Source: Curvibacter gracilis ATCC BAA-807
GTDB lineage: Bacteria > Pseudomonadota > Gammaproteobacteria > Burkholderiales > Burkholderiaceae_C
DNA: 64,000 nucleotides
NCBI RefSeq assembly: GCF_000518645.1
Contig: NZ_JADZ01000004.1
Location: 124,001-188,000 of the forward strand
Direction: 5' to 3'
The position numbers and the translations under genes are program-made. Shown piece after piece: positions 30,101 to 39,094 of the stretch. Every line of letters starts with the position of its first letter. Positions within the stretch are counted from its first letter, which is position 1. Under the pieces are notes generated by a model. The model was not told the DNA's origin. It made no database searches and saw only the letters and a list, made by a program, of their open reading frames with translations.

Positions 30101-30763
30101 TCAGATCAGCTCCACATGCTGCTGCAGGTGCTCGGCCACGCGGCCCAGGGCCATGCGCACGGGGTGCACGGCCCTCTCCAGGGTGCTGTCACCCAACCAT
30201 TCGTCTTCGCGGAAAAAGACCTGGCGAAGGTCGATGCGGGCCGTCCAGGCCCGCGATGGCGATGGCGAGGCCGAGGCGGTGTGCACGTCAAAGCCGTCTT
30301 CCTCGCTGCGCAGCAGGCACCAACCTGCGCTTGGGCCCATCTGCACCGGGGCCACGAAGGAGAAGCCCTGGGGCGGCGCGTTCACGGCCTGCAGGCCCTG
30401 GCCGCTCAACTGCCAGCCCCGGCCCGTGTCCTGTGCCTGCAGCCGGTGCAGGCCCATGGGCAGGGGCACGGTGGCGGCACGCTCGCCGCTCAGCAAGTCG
30501 GGCAGCAGGTATTCGCGCAGCGCACCATTGGCCGACTGCAGCAGAAACTCGATGGCCATGCGCTGCCCCCAGAACAGCAGGGCCGCCGACATCGAGTGTT
30601 GGCACAGCTCGCTCATCCGTTCGGCCAACTCATGGGCCGCCCCACCCAGGCCGCCATAACGGGCGGGCACGGCACACCTGAACAGGTCCAGGCGGCGCAG
30701 GTGGTCCAGGTCGTTTTGGGGTGAGGGGCTGGGGGCCGAGATGAAGGGCGTCGTCGTTTGCAT
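30101..30763 (-). CDS. Short acyl-CoA dehydrogenase-like protein lacking the C-terminal domain
   Basis: 220 residues against a usual 380. FRCAVPARYGGLGGAAHELAERMSEL is the N-terminal helical domain and REYLLPDLLSGERAATVPL the start of the middle beta domain of acyl-CoA dehydrogenases; the sequence then ends within or just after the beta domain, without the C-terminal four-helix domain that carries the usual catalytic Glu and completes the FAD site. It could be a decayed enzyme or a flavoprotein partner of the adjacent Nit1C genes. No good ribosome site is visible before ATG 30763. It is convergent with the Nit1C operon. Confidence 0.65.
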   Translation of the reverse strand: MQTTTPFISAPSPSPQNDLDHLRRLDLFRCAVPARYGGLGGAAHELAERMSELCQHSMSAALLFWGQRMAIEFLLQSANGALREYLLPDLLSGERAATVPLPMGLHRLQAQDTGRGWQLSGQGLQAVNAPPQGFSFVAPVQMGPSAGWCLLRSEEDGFDVHTASASPSPSRAWTARIDLRQVFFREDEWLGDSTLERAVHPVRMALGRVAEHLQQHVELI

Positions 30764-30805
30764 GCCGCCGAGTATGGAAACGCCGCCCCGGCCTGTGCCG
30801 GATCA

Positions 30806-30828
30806 GATCCGCCGAAGCGGGGCGGATC
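30806..30828. terminator. Hairpin downstream of the PAP2 gene
   Basis: Perfect 8-bp arms GATCCGCC (30806-30813) and GGCGGATC (30821-30828) with a 7-base loop, about 90 bases past the minus-strand PAP2 stop. There is no T tract; it may aid transcript ending or stability. Confidence 0.35.
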
Positions 30829-30918
30829 AGAGGCAGGTCAGGGGCGGGTCACGGGCCGGGGCCAGCGCTCGCGGGCTCGGCCCAGACGCGATTCAGTTGC
30901 GCTCAGCGCCGCCGTGGC

Positions 30919-32898
30919 TCAAACGCCGTCCAGGCGGATCTGCACGCTGTTGCCCTGGTACAGCGGCGTGACCTTGCTGAAGCCAGCCACGCTCACGCTG
31001 CTGAACTGGCCCGAGCGGGCACCGGCCGTGAGCACGGTCAGCGTGGTGCCGACGGCGGGGGTGTAGCCCGAGAAGCTGATCTTCAGATCGCCGCCCTTGA
31101 TCACCGCATTGCCCTGGATGTTCAGCACCCCTTGCGAGGCCGACTTCATCACCAGGCCCAGCGTGCCCGCCGACTGGCTGTAGGCACCGCCGATGGCCAG
31201 CGCCCCGGCGGCCGTGCACTCCAGCGTGCCGCCCTTCACAAACACGTCGCCAGTGCCGAGCGCGGCGGTTGAATCAGCGCCCAGCGTGCCGGCGCTCAGC
31301 ACCGTGCCACCGCTGTAGCTGTTGGCGCCGGTCAGGCGCAGGCTGCCGCTGCCCAGCTTGCTGAGCATGCCCTTGCCGGCGATGTTGTTGCGCCAGCTGT
31401 CCAGGGCGTTGAAGCCGCCCAGGCTGGCATCCATGGTCACGGCCACATCGCCATTGAAGTTGCCGTAGCCATCCGCCGCAGCAAACAGGTTCAGGCGGCC
31501 CCAGCCTTCGCCGTCATTGCCCAGCGGGTAGCCCGAATCGAGGGCGGTGCTTTTCAGCACCACGCGACGCTGGTCGGCCGACAGGTAGGGCAGGCGGGTT
31601 TCCAGCAGCACTTCGGCGCCTTTGGGCACGGTGCTGGTCTGGCCGGCCGCATTGATCTGGCTGAATCCATAGGTCAGGCGTTGGAAGTAGCTGGCGCGGT
31701 TGCTGCTGTAGCTGGCAAAACGGTCGTAGTCGGCGCTGCTGCTGTCGGTGGTCTTGGCGGTGTGGGCGTAGGTGTTGAGCGCGTTGAAGTCGGCGCTGCC
31801 GGTCTTGCTGCGCAGGTAGGCCTGGGCCTGGTTGTAGGCTGCGCTCTTCACGGCGCTGGTGTAGTAGGCCACGTTGGCCAGGTTGTAGGCCACCACCGCG
31901 GTGGCGTGCACCCGGCCGCCCATCACGTCCAGTGGCGAATGCATGCCGGCCAGGATGCGGTTCTCGCCCATTTCCATGGCGCGGCTGATCAGCTCCTGGT
32001 AGCGCTGCGGCACCAGGTAGGCCATGGCCAGGGTGTCGCGCCAGGCCTCTGCGGTGTGCCCGCTGGGAAAGCCGCCATCGGTGGCCGGCGTGCTGCTCTT
32101 GGCCGATTCCAGGGCCGGCACCACCTTCACGTCACTGCTCCAGCGCCAGGGGCGGGCGTATTTGTAGAAGCGCTTCGGCGGCTCGGTGGAGCCATCGGCC
32201 AGGCCGCCGATGAAGTCCACCGCCAGGCCCAGGTCGGCATTGGCGCTGGAGCCCACGCCCAGGTTGTTGCCGTTGTCGCTCACCGCCGGGCTCACGGCCT
32301 GCGTCGGATCGACGCTGGCGATGGTGCTGGTCTGCTGGGCTCCTTGACGCCACAGGCTGGTCAGCGGGCCCAGGCCATCGCTCACGCTGTAGCCCTTGTT
32401 GCGGCGGTCATCCAGGTAGGCGGCCAGGGCCTGTGCCGTGCTGCGGTTCTGGGTGGCTGTCTTGACGTAATTGATGTTGCCGGCATGCACCGTGCTGTTC
32501 TTGACCGTGCCGTCGGTGCTGTCGCCCGGGATGCCGGTCCAGGTCGACGCGGTGACGGCGGGGCAGCCATTGGCCGCCGCCAGGGTCACACCGGCGTCGA
32601 CGAGCAGGGTGCTGGGCGTCCAAAGGTCCAGAAAGCCTTGCAGCACCCGGGCACCGGCATTGGTGGCCAGCGTCACGTTGCAGGGGTTGCTGCGGCTGTT
32701 GGTGGCACCTGTGTCGACATAGGCCGTGGCCGCAGGCACCGGGGCCGTGTCCGCGGCACCGACCCCGACCGGTTCGGCCGGCAAGGGCAGGCTCAGCTCG
32801 GAGCCACCGCCGCCGCATGCGATCAGCAAGGTGGTGGTGGACAGGGCGAGGATCAGGGGGCGCAATGCCCAGGTCGATTTCAGGCTCAGGGTCGCCAT
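30919..32898 (-). CDS. Secreted PAP2 phosphatase with autotransporter-type beta-strand tail
   Basis: 659 residues. The N-terminus has a lipoprotein-like signal ending LLIACGGGG. The middle (about 225-345) holds the PAP2/haloperoxidase motifs: RPWRWSS, PSGHTAEAW and GENRILAGMHSPLDVMGGR with the catalytic histidines. The last 150 residues (GANSYSGGTVLSAGTLGADS) match the autotransporter-associated beta-strand repeat, but there is no outer-membrane barrel. It would be a surface or periplasmic acid phosphatase-like enzyme. The ATG has a CT-rich upstream and no clear ribosome site. It stands alone on the minus strand. Confidence 0.85.
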   Translation of the reverse strand: MATLSLKSTWALRPLILALSTTTLLIACGGGGSELSLPLPAEPVGVGAADTAPVPAATAYVDTGATNSRSNPCNVTLATNAGARVLQGFLDLWTPSTLLVDAGVTLAAANGCPAVTASTWTGIPGDSTDGTVKNSTVHAGNINYVKTATQNRSTAQALAAYLDDRRNKGYSVSDGLGPLTSLWRQGAQQTSTIASVDPTQAVSPAVSDNGNNLGVGSSANADLGLAVDFIGGLADGSTEPPKRFYKYARPWRWSSDVKVVPALESAKSSTPATDGGFPSGHTAEAWRDTLAMAYLVPQRYQELISRAMEMGENRILAGMHSPLDVMGGRVHATAVVAYNLANVAYYTSAVKSAAYNQAQAYLRSKTGSADFNALNTYAHTAKTTDSSSADYDRFASYSSNRASYFQRLTYGFSQINAAGQTSTVPKGAEVLLETRLPYLSADQRRVVLKSTALDSGYPLGNDGEGWGRLNLFAAADGYGNFNGDVAVTMDASLGGFNALDSWRNNIAGKGMLSKLGSGSLRLTGANSYSGGTVLSAGTLGADSTAALGTGDVFVKGGTLECTAAGALAIGGAYSQSAGTLGLVMKSASQGVLNIQGNAVIKGGDLKISFSGYTPAVGTTLTVLTAGARSGQFSSVSVAGFSKVTPLYQGNSVQIRLDGV

Positions 32899-33091
32899 GG
32901 AGGTGGAGTGACAGAAGGCTGGCGATTCTTCCGAACTTGTATGACAACTTGAAGACGTTCGGTGCCCAGCTCATTCGGTTCGACAGGGGGCCAGTGCGGT
33001 GAGGGCCGCGGACGGCATAGAGGCGACCCGCCCCGGGGGGATCCGACGGCAGGCGCCGAAACACGGGCCGGGATGCGGGTGGGCTGCCAGG

Positions 33092-33778
33092 CTAGACCAC
33101 CAGGTGCCGCTCGATGCGTTCGCGGCCCAGCTCGGCAAATGCCCCTTGAAGTACCTGTTCGCCATGGTCCAGCACGATGACATCGTCGGCGAAGGCCGAT
33201 ACGAATTCCAGGTTCTGCTCGACGATGATGAAGCTCGCACCTGTGGATTTGCGGTGCTGGATCAATCGGGCCATGCGGTCGATGTTTTCGGGCTGAACCC
33301 CCTCGCTGGGTTCGTCAAGCAAAGCCAGCTTCGGGCGCAGGCCCAGGGTGCGGCAGAACGCCAGCAGCTTGCGTTCTCCGCCGCTCAATGAGCCCGAGCG
33401 TTGGCTCAGCCGTCGGGCCAGCAAGGGAAATTGCTCGAACAGATCCGTGTAGCGGTCGGCGTCGCGATCGTCGAGGTGCAGCCAGAGATTCTCGGCCACG
33501 TTCAGGTCGGCGAACACCACGTTGTCCTGGGGCGTGTAGGCCATGCCTTGTGCCACCCGGGTGTGAAGTGCACTGCCAGTGATGTCCCGCCCACCCCAGA
33601 TCAATTGGCCCTGGGCCAGTGGCAACAGGCCGGCCAGGGCTTTCAACAGGGTGCTCTTGCCGACCCCGTTTCGACCCACGATGGCAAGCGCCCGCCCGGC
33701 CTGCACCTGGCCGGACACGCCCCGCACGACCAGCGTGTCGCCATAACCGCAAACGATGTTTGTAAAGGTCAGGTTCAT
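33092..33778 (-). CDS. HAAT-family ABC transporter ATP-binding protein (LivF/UrtE type)
   Basis: 228 residues. Walker A GRNGVGKST (about 37-45), ABC signature SGGERKLLAF and Walker B ALLDEPSEG are intact, with the LivF-type start MNLTFTNIVCGYGDTLVVRGVSG. It powers import by a branched-chain amino acid/urea/amide type transporter on the cytoplasmic face. The start overlaps the fused permease-ATPase stop by ATGA (33775). It is last in a five-gene amidase-transporter operon, so amides or urea-like compounds are the expected cargo rather than leucine. Confidence 0.9.
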   Translation of the reverse strand: MNLTFTNIVCGYGDTLVVRGVSGQVQAGRALAIVGRNGVGKSTLLKALAGLLPLAQGQLIWGGRDITGSALHTRVAQGMAYTPQDNVVFADLNVAENLWLHLDDRDADRYTDLFEQFPLLARRLSQRSGSLSGGERKLLAFCRTLGLRPKLALLDEPSEGVQPENIDRMARLIQHRKSTGASFIIVEQNLEFVSAFADDVIVLDHGEQVLQGAFAELGRERIERHLVV

Positions 33779-35505
33779 TTCCGGCCTCCGGCGTAGATGG
33801 CTCGAACGGCCGGGCTGGCCTGTATCTGCGACAACGGCCCCTGCTGCAGCAGGCGGCCCTGGTGCAACACATAGACCTCGCCCCCCATGGCCTCCACCGC
33901 CGAGATGTCGTGTTCAATCAGAAGGGCCGCCGCCCCGATGCGTTCCACCAGTGCTTTGATGGCTTTGATCATGTGCTGGGTCTCCGCCGGCGAAAGCCCG
34001 GCACAGGGCTCGTCGAGCAAGACAAGGCGAGGTTCTGGCAGCAGCGTCATGGCCAGTTCCAGGGCTTGTCGGTGCCCTTGCGCCAGGGTACCGGCCGGAC
34101 TGTCCAGTTGCTCTTTCAGTACTTGGAATTGATGCAGGATGTCCGCCAGCAGGCCGGTCTCCCAGCCCAGGGTGGCCAGGCGCAGCAGGTCCGTTGCCTG
34201 GGCGCGACCGGCCCACACCGCCAGCCCGAGGTTTTCCCGCACGCTCAGTGCCGGGAAGACGGAGGGGACCTGCATCTTCCGCCCGATCCCGTGGCGCGCC
34301 ACTCGCCAGGCCGGCTGGTCGCCTATTTCTTCGTCGTTCAGTCTGACGCTGCCACCCAGAAGCGGCAGCCGTCCCGTGATGAGATTGAATGTCGATGTCT
34401 TGCCTGCTCCATTCGGACCGATGATGCTGCGTATGCCTGGGCCCTGCAGTGCAAGTGACAACCCGTCCAGGATGGACACTCCCGATTGCGCTGTCCTGAC
34501 CCCGGCCAGGGTGAGTGAGACCGATGGCGGAGGCGGTCGGCGCAGGTCTGGTGCATTCCGGGCCAACGCGCGCCGTGGCACTTGGCCACGGCGCATCAGA
34601 CCGGCCACCCCGTTGGGAAGGAAGAGCACGACCGCGATGAACAGCATCGCGACGGCGGCCTCCCAGTACGGGAACTGCTCCCGCAGTTCGGCTGATGCAT
34701 AGCCGATGATGGTGGCGCCCAGCAGCGGCCCGATGGCGCTGGCCTTGCCCCCGACTGCAGCCCAGATGACCAGTTCCGTCGACAGCACGAAGCTCATGGA
34801 CTGAGGCGTCACGATGCCCTGGTGAGCCGCAAACAGGGCGCCGGCCAGCGCCGTCAGCAGGGCCGAGCCCGCGAAGGCCCGGGCCTTGATCCGGTCGGTG
34901 GCGTAGCCCAGCAACTGCAGCCTTTCCTCGTTCTGGGCAATGGCTTCCCAGATGACCCCGATGGGGCGCGCCACCAGCAGGGACAGTGCCAGCGTCGACG
35001 CGACTGCGCATGCTGCAATCACCCAGTAAAGCGTCTCGTAGCGCGAGGTGCCGGGAAGTTCCGGGATGTCGGACAGGCCATTGAAGCCGCCAGTCAGGCC
35101 ACTCCATTGCTGAGCCGCCAGGAAGCCCAGCATGGTGAGGGCCAGGCTGATGAGCGAGAAGTAGGGTCCGCTTCGTGTGCTGCGCGCGAACACCACGCGG
35201 GCGATCAGGTAGGCCAGCAGCGCAGGGGTGATGAGGGCCAACGGCAGCATCAGGTACCACAAGGCCTCGCTGTTCGCCGCCCGCAGCACCCCGCCGCACA
35301 GGTAGGCCCCCAAGCCGAAGAACAGCGCATGCCCCAGCGACAGAAAGCCGAGCCGGCCCCAGCAAAGCGCAACCCCTTGGGCGGCCATGCCGTAGACCAG
35401 GAACAAGGCGATCTGATAAGCCGTGAAATCGTTGCTGACCAAGGGCAGGCCCGTAAGCACGACTGCGAGTGCAGCCGCTGGTTTAGCGTCGCGAAAAAAG
35501 GCCAT
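33775..35505 (-). CDS. Fused HAAT permease and ATP-binding protein (LivM-LivG type)
   Basis: 576 residues joining two usually separate subunits. Residues 1-305 are a LivM-type inner-membrane permease with about ten hydrophobic segments (GLPLVSNDFTAYQIALFLVYGM, GRLGFLSLGHALFFGLGAYL). Residues about 325-576 are a LivG/UrtD-type ATPase with Walker A GPNGAGKTS, signature region AQGHRQALELAM and Walker B VLLDEPCAGLSP. The signature resembles urea/amide-type UrtD more than leucine LivG. The start overlaps the LivH-type gene by 23 bases. Confidence 0.9.
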   Translation of the reverse strand: MAFFRDAKPAAALAVVLTGLPLVSNDFTAYQIALFLVYGMAAQGVALCWGRLGFLSLGHALFFGLGAYLCGGVLRAANSEALWYLMLPLALITPALLAYLIARVVFARSTRSGPYFSLISLALTMLGFLAAQQWSGLTGGFNGLSDIPELPGTSRYETLYWVIAACAVASTLALSLLVARPIGVIWEAIAQNEERLQLLGYATDRIKARAFAGSALLTALAGALFAAHQGIVTPQSMSFVLSTELVIWAAVGGKASAIGPLLGATIIGYASAELREQFPYWEAAVAMLFIAVVLFLPNGVAGLMRRGQVPRRALARNAPDLRRPPPPSVSLTLAGVRTAQSGVSILDGLSLALQGPGIRSIIGPNGAGKTSTFNLITGRLPLLGGSVRLNDEEIGDQPAWRVARHGIGRKMQVPSVFPALSVRENLGLAVWAGRAQATDLLRLATLGWETGLLADILHQFQVLKEQLDSPAGTLAQGHRQALELAMTLLPEPRLVLLDEPCAGLSPAETQHMIKAIKALVERIGAAALLIEHDISAVEAMGGEVYVLHQGRLLQQGPLSQIQASPAVRAIYAGGRK

Positions 35506-36337
35506 CGGGTTTCAACCACAAAAAGACAATGGAAAGCATGAGCACGACCGCGTATCCGCTGGTCTGGCCCGCAATGCTGCTGGTGATGGCCTGGGCGCCA
35601 CCGATGATGCCGACACCACCGAACAGGCCTCCCAGCGTGCCCAGTCCGCCCACCACCAGCACGAAGAAGGCGTCCAGTAGATAGTCCACCCCGATCCCTG
35701 GCTCGATCCGGATCAGGGGGGCCAGCAGCACCCCTGAGAGGCCGGCCAGCATCACGCCGATCACGAAAGCTTGCGACGCGAGCCGTCGGGTCGGTATGCC
35801 CAGCGCCTGGGCCAGGACCGGGTTCGTCGTCATCGCACGCACGCGCAATCCGGCCGCGCTTTGCCGATACCAGACAAACAGAGCCGCCATCACCATGAGT
35901 GTGAGGACGATCAGGGCCAGGCGGTACACCGGGTACGGCGAGCCCAGGACCATGACTGGCTGCGTCAGCGTCGATTCGACGTTGCGGTACCCGCGGCCGA
36001 AGAGTGCCTCGACCAGCTTGCGCAGCAGCATGGCCAGCGCCCAGGTGGCCAGCAGCGTATCGAAGGGCCGGGCGTAGAGCGGTCGGATCAGCCACCGTTC
36101 GACCGCGTAGCCAAGCACCCCGCAAACCCCCATGGCCAGGGGCACCGCGGTGACGAGCGGCAGACCCCACGCTTGTACGGTCACCGCAGAGTAGGCGCCA
36201 ATCATCACGAACTCGCCGTGGGCCATGTTCATGACCCCCAGCAAGCCGAAGACGATGGCCAGGCCCAGCGTGGTGAGTGCGAGCGTGGCCAGCTCGTACG
36301 CCAGGTTCAGAGCATGCAGGACAGTGGCGCCATCCAT
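35483..36337 (-). CDS. HAAT-family ABC transporter permease (LivH/UrtB type)
   Basis: 284 residues, eight or so hydrophobic segments. GLLGVMNMAHGEFVMIGAYSAV near the N-terminus and GIPTRRLASQAFVIGVMLAGLSGVLLAPL are family signatures. With the fused LivM domain it should form the membrane channel. Only three bases separate it from the receptor gene upstream, and it overlaps the next gene by 23 bases. Cargo is inferred from the operon's amidase. Confidence 0.92.
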   Translation of the reverse strand: MDGATVLHALNLAYELATLALTTLGLAIVFGLLGVMNMAHGEFVMIGAYSAVTVQAWGLPLVTAVPLAMGVCGVLGYAVERWLIRPLYARPFDTLLATWALAMLLRKLVEALFGRGYRNVESTLTQPVMVLGSPYPVYRLALIVLTLMVMAALFVWYRQSAAGLRVRAMTTNPVLAQALGIPTRRLASQAFVIGVMLAGLSGVLLAPLIRIEPGIGVDYLLDAFFVLVVGGLGTLGGLFGGVGIIGGAQAITSSIAGQTSGYAVVLMLSIVFLWLKPDGLFSRR

Positions 36338-36340
36338 GGT

Positions 36341-37492
36341 TCACACCTTGCAGCTCTGGCCTGCACCGACCTTGGCAAAGGTCTTGATGACCCGGAAGCC
36401 CTTGTCGGTGACATCGGCCACATGGATGTCCTGTTCGACATGGCGGTTCTGCAGCGTCACCGTGCCGCGCGGTCCGCTGTAGCTGGTGCCCTCGGACACC
36501 GCGTCCATCTTGGCCACCTCCAGGCTACCTGCCTTCTTGGCCAGGGCTTCCAGCATCAGGAAGCCTTCGTAGGTCGACTCGGCCAATCCGTTCAGTGCGG
36601 GCGCATTGGCGCCCAGGCGCTTGGCATAGTCTGCGGCAAAGGCTTTGGCAGGCGGCGTGTCGAGGTTGGCGAAGTAGCCCGAGCTGGCGTACAGATTGCG
36701 GGCGTTGCCCAGACCGATGCCCGCCAGGGTGTTCTCTTCAATCAAGGTACCCAGGCGCAAGGCCTTGTCGGCCAGGCCAAAGCTGGCGAAAGCCTTGTTG
36801 AAGGTGACCGAGGAGCCCCCGACGAGCGAGACCAGCACCGCATCCGCACCGCTGTCACGGACGCGGGCCAGGCTGGCGTCGAAGTTGTCCACCGTGAAGG
36901 GCAGGTACTCGTCGCCCACCACCTTGGCGCCCGTCTTCTCGATGTACCTTTTGGCCGCTGCGTTGGTGTTGCGGCCCCAGACATAGTCGTTGCCGATCAG
37001 GTACCACTTGGTGGGCTTGCGCTCTGTGGCCAGCCAGGGGATGACACGCTCGAGCTGCTGTTGGGGGGTCTCGCCTTTCACGTAGGTGCCACGGGCGCAT
37101 TCGCCGCCTTCGTACACCGGCGTGTAGAAATAGGGCAGCTGCCCTTTGAACAGACCGACCAGCGCACCGCGCACCGCGCTGTCGTGCATGCCGATGAAGA
37201 CTTCGGCCCGCTGGCCTTTCCACAGCTTCAAGGCGGTTTGCGCGGACTCGGCCGGTGCGAGCCCGGCGTCCCCAAAAAGCAGCTCAAGCGGCCTCCCAAG
37301 AATGCCCCCGCGGGCATTCAGCGCCGCGGCCGCCATGTCGGCGCAGGCTTTGGAGGACGGGCCAAACAGCCCGGCCGGCCCGCTTTGAGGAATCATGACG
37401 GCCACCTTCAGTGGGTTGGCCGCGAATGACGAGGTGGCGATCCCGGCGGCGGTGGCGGCCAAGGTGTTTTGCAGGAATGATCGACGGTCCAT
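36341..37492 (-). CDS. ABC transporter substrate-binding protein, amide/urea type
   Basis: 383 residues. RRSFLQNTLAATAAGIATSSFA is a Tat-like signal cleaved near residue 25. The mature part is a type I periplasmic-binding protein of the FmdD/UrtA/AmiC class: VAVMIPQSGPAGLFGPSSKACADMAAAALNARGG and KWYLIGNDYVWGRN are typical, and the latter matches short-chain amide and urea receptors more than leucine ones. It captures substrate in the periplasm for the LivHMGF-type importer. A GAGGAAA site precedes the start, 15 bp after the amidase stop. Exact ligand unknown. Confidence 0.9.
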   Translation of the reverse strand: MDRRSFLQNTLAATAAGIATSSFAANPLKVAVMIPQSGPAGLFGPSSKACADMAAAALNARGGILGRPLELLFGDAGLAPAESAQTALKLWKGQRAEVFIGMHDSAVRGALVGLFKGQLPYFYTPVYEGGECARGTYVKGETPQQQLERVIPWLATERKPTKWYLIGNDYVWGRNTNAAAKRYIEKTGAKVVGDEYLPFTVDNFDASLARVRDSGADAVLVSLVGGSSVTFNKAFASFGLADKALRLGTLIEENTLAGIGLGNARNLYASSGYFANLDTPPAKAFAADYAKRLGANAPALNGLAESTYEGFLMLEALAKKAGSLEVAKMDAVSEGTSYSGPRGTVTLQNRHVEQDIHVADVTDKGFRVIKTFAKVGAGQSCKV

Positions 37493-37507
37493 GAGGTTTC
37501 CTCCGGT

Positions 37508-38926
37508 TCAGTTGGGGATGGGGGTTGCAGCAGCGGCTGGCAGGGCTGCCTGCACGGCCTCGGCGATGGCGAGCAACTGCCGGTCGGACCCGAAGGGGCC
37601 GTCGAGGGCCAAGCCCACGGGCAGCCCGTTGGACAGTCCGGCCGGCAGCGAGATGCCGGGCAGTGAGGCCGTGCTGCCCGGGTCTGTTTGGCGGATGAAG
37701 GCGCTGAACGTCGGGATCTGGACGCCGTTGAGTTCGACCGTCTCGTCTTCGCCAATGAGCGCGGCCGTGCGTGCTGTCGTCGGGAACGCCAAGGCCTGCA
37801 CCCCGTTTGTTTCGAAAGCCCTGGCGTAGACCGCCTGCAGTTCGGCTCGTGCCGTGAGCGCAGACCGATAGACAGCCGGCGCAATGGCACCATTGCTCAG
37901 TAGCGGGCCGACGATATGGCGGACATCGGGACTGGCGACATCGGCGATCAGCGCTTCGAGCGTCACGCCGCGCTTGCGCTCCTGCAGATAGATGCCCATG
38001 TCGCGGACGAATTCGTGCAGGACGATAGGGAAGCTCGCGGCTGCGCACAGGTCGGTCAGGCGTGGCAACTCGACCTCCACCCACTCGACGCCTGCCTTGC
38101 TCAGCGCCTTCAACGCCTCCTCGCAGGCCTTCTGCACCCCGGGCTCCAGGTCGCTCCAGAACGCCTTACGCGGTAGGCCGATGCGCACACCTTTCAGATC
38201 GATGCGTGTTGGCATGATCGGCACCCCGGTCAGAACGGCGTCGAGCAGGGCGCAATCCGCCGCGGTCGGGGCCAACGGGCCGGCCGTGTCCCTGGTGCCC
38301 GAGATCGGGGCAATGCCGACATTCGAGACCCGCCCCACCGTGGGGCGGAATCCGGTGACTCCGCACAACGCGGCGGGAATCCGGATCGACCCGCCGGTGT
38401 CGGTCCCCAGCGCCACTGGCACCAGGTGGGCCGCTACGGCGGCCCCCGACCCCCCGCTGCTGCCTCCCGAGATGCGGCTGCGGTCCCAGGGATTGCGGAC
38501 TGCACCTGTGACAGCGTTGTGGCTGCTGATGCCCATGGCCAGTTCGTGCATGCCGAGTTTGCCCGCGATGAGCGCGCCAGCGGCCTTCAGCCGGGTCACG
38601 ACCTCGGCGTCTGCCTGCGGCATCTTGCCCGCCAGTGCGGTTGTGCCGGCACCACAGGGGAAGCCGATGGCCTCGATGTTGTCTTTCAGGGCGATGGGGA
38701 TGCCGAGCAGTGGCAGCCGTTCTCCGGCCGCGATGCGCAGATCGGCGTCGCGTGCCGCATCGCGCAGGGCTTGGGGGTTGAAACTCACCCAGGCGTTGAT
38801 GTCCTGGCTGGCAGCGGCCCTGGCAATGCAGATGTCGGCGAGTTCCTGGCTGCTCACCGTCTGGGCGTCCAGCTGTCGTCGTTGTTCGTGAAGAGGGAGG
38901 TCAAATGCGTGCATGGGGTCATCCAT
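37508..38926 (-). CDS. Amidase (amidase-signature family)
   Basis: 472 residues. The Ser-cisSer-Lys catalytic set is visible: Lys in IALKDNIEA (about 80), and GGSSGGSGAAVAA (about 155-167) with the cis-Ser and nucleophile Ser in DTGGSIRIPAALCG. Amidase-signature enzymes release ammonia from amides; this one looks like an aryl- or aliphatic-amide hydrolase rather than GatA because no gatB/C genes are near. It is first in an operon with an amide/urea-type importer and diverges from a LuxR regulator, so import plus hydrolysis of an external amide is a sound inference. Confidence 0.92.
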   Translation of the reverse strand: MDDPMHAFDLPLHEQRRQLDAQTVSSQELADICIARAAASQDINAWVSFNPQALRDAARDADLRIAAGERLPLLGIPIALKDNIEAIGFPCGAGTTALAGKMPQADAEVVTRLKAAGALIAGKLGMHELAMGISSHNAVTGAVRNPWDRSRISGGSSGGSGAAVAAHLVPVALGTDTGGSIRIPAALCGVTGFRPTVGRVSNVGIAPISGTRDTAGPLAPTAADCALLDAVLTGVPIMPTRIDLKGVRIGLPRKAFWSDLEPGVQKACEEALKALSKAGVEWVEVELPRLTDLCAAASFPIVLHEFVRDMGIYLQERKRGVTLEALIADVASPDVRHIVGPLLSNGAIAPAVYRSALTARAELQAVYARAFETNGVQALAFPTTARTAALIGEDETVELNGVQIPTFSAFIRQTDPGSTASLPGISLPAGLSNGLPVGLALDGPFGSDRQLLAIAEAVQAALPAAAATPIPN

Positions 38927-38971
38927 CCGTGGTGATGGGTCCCAATTTACGAAGCGGCGGTCTGGCCTTCA

Positions 38972-38997
38972 CCTATAGGAATCGCTAGGGGGTCCCC
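38972..38997. promoter_or_regulatory. Dyads in the amidase/LuxR gap
   Basis: CCTATAGG (38972-38979) is a perfect 8-bp palindrome and GGGG-T-CCCC (38989-38997) a perfect dyad. CTAGGG also occurs as direct copies at 38985 and 39014. These lie between the divergent amidase operon and the LuxR gene and are candidate operators; binding is inferred. Confidence 0.4.
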
Positions 38998-39094
38998 TGG
39001 TGGGTCGCCAAAACTAGGGTCTGACCGGACGGGGAAACTGCAGGGCCGTCCTTAGCATCAGGTCCTCGCGCACGAACCTTGCTTGGATTCCCGC

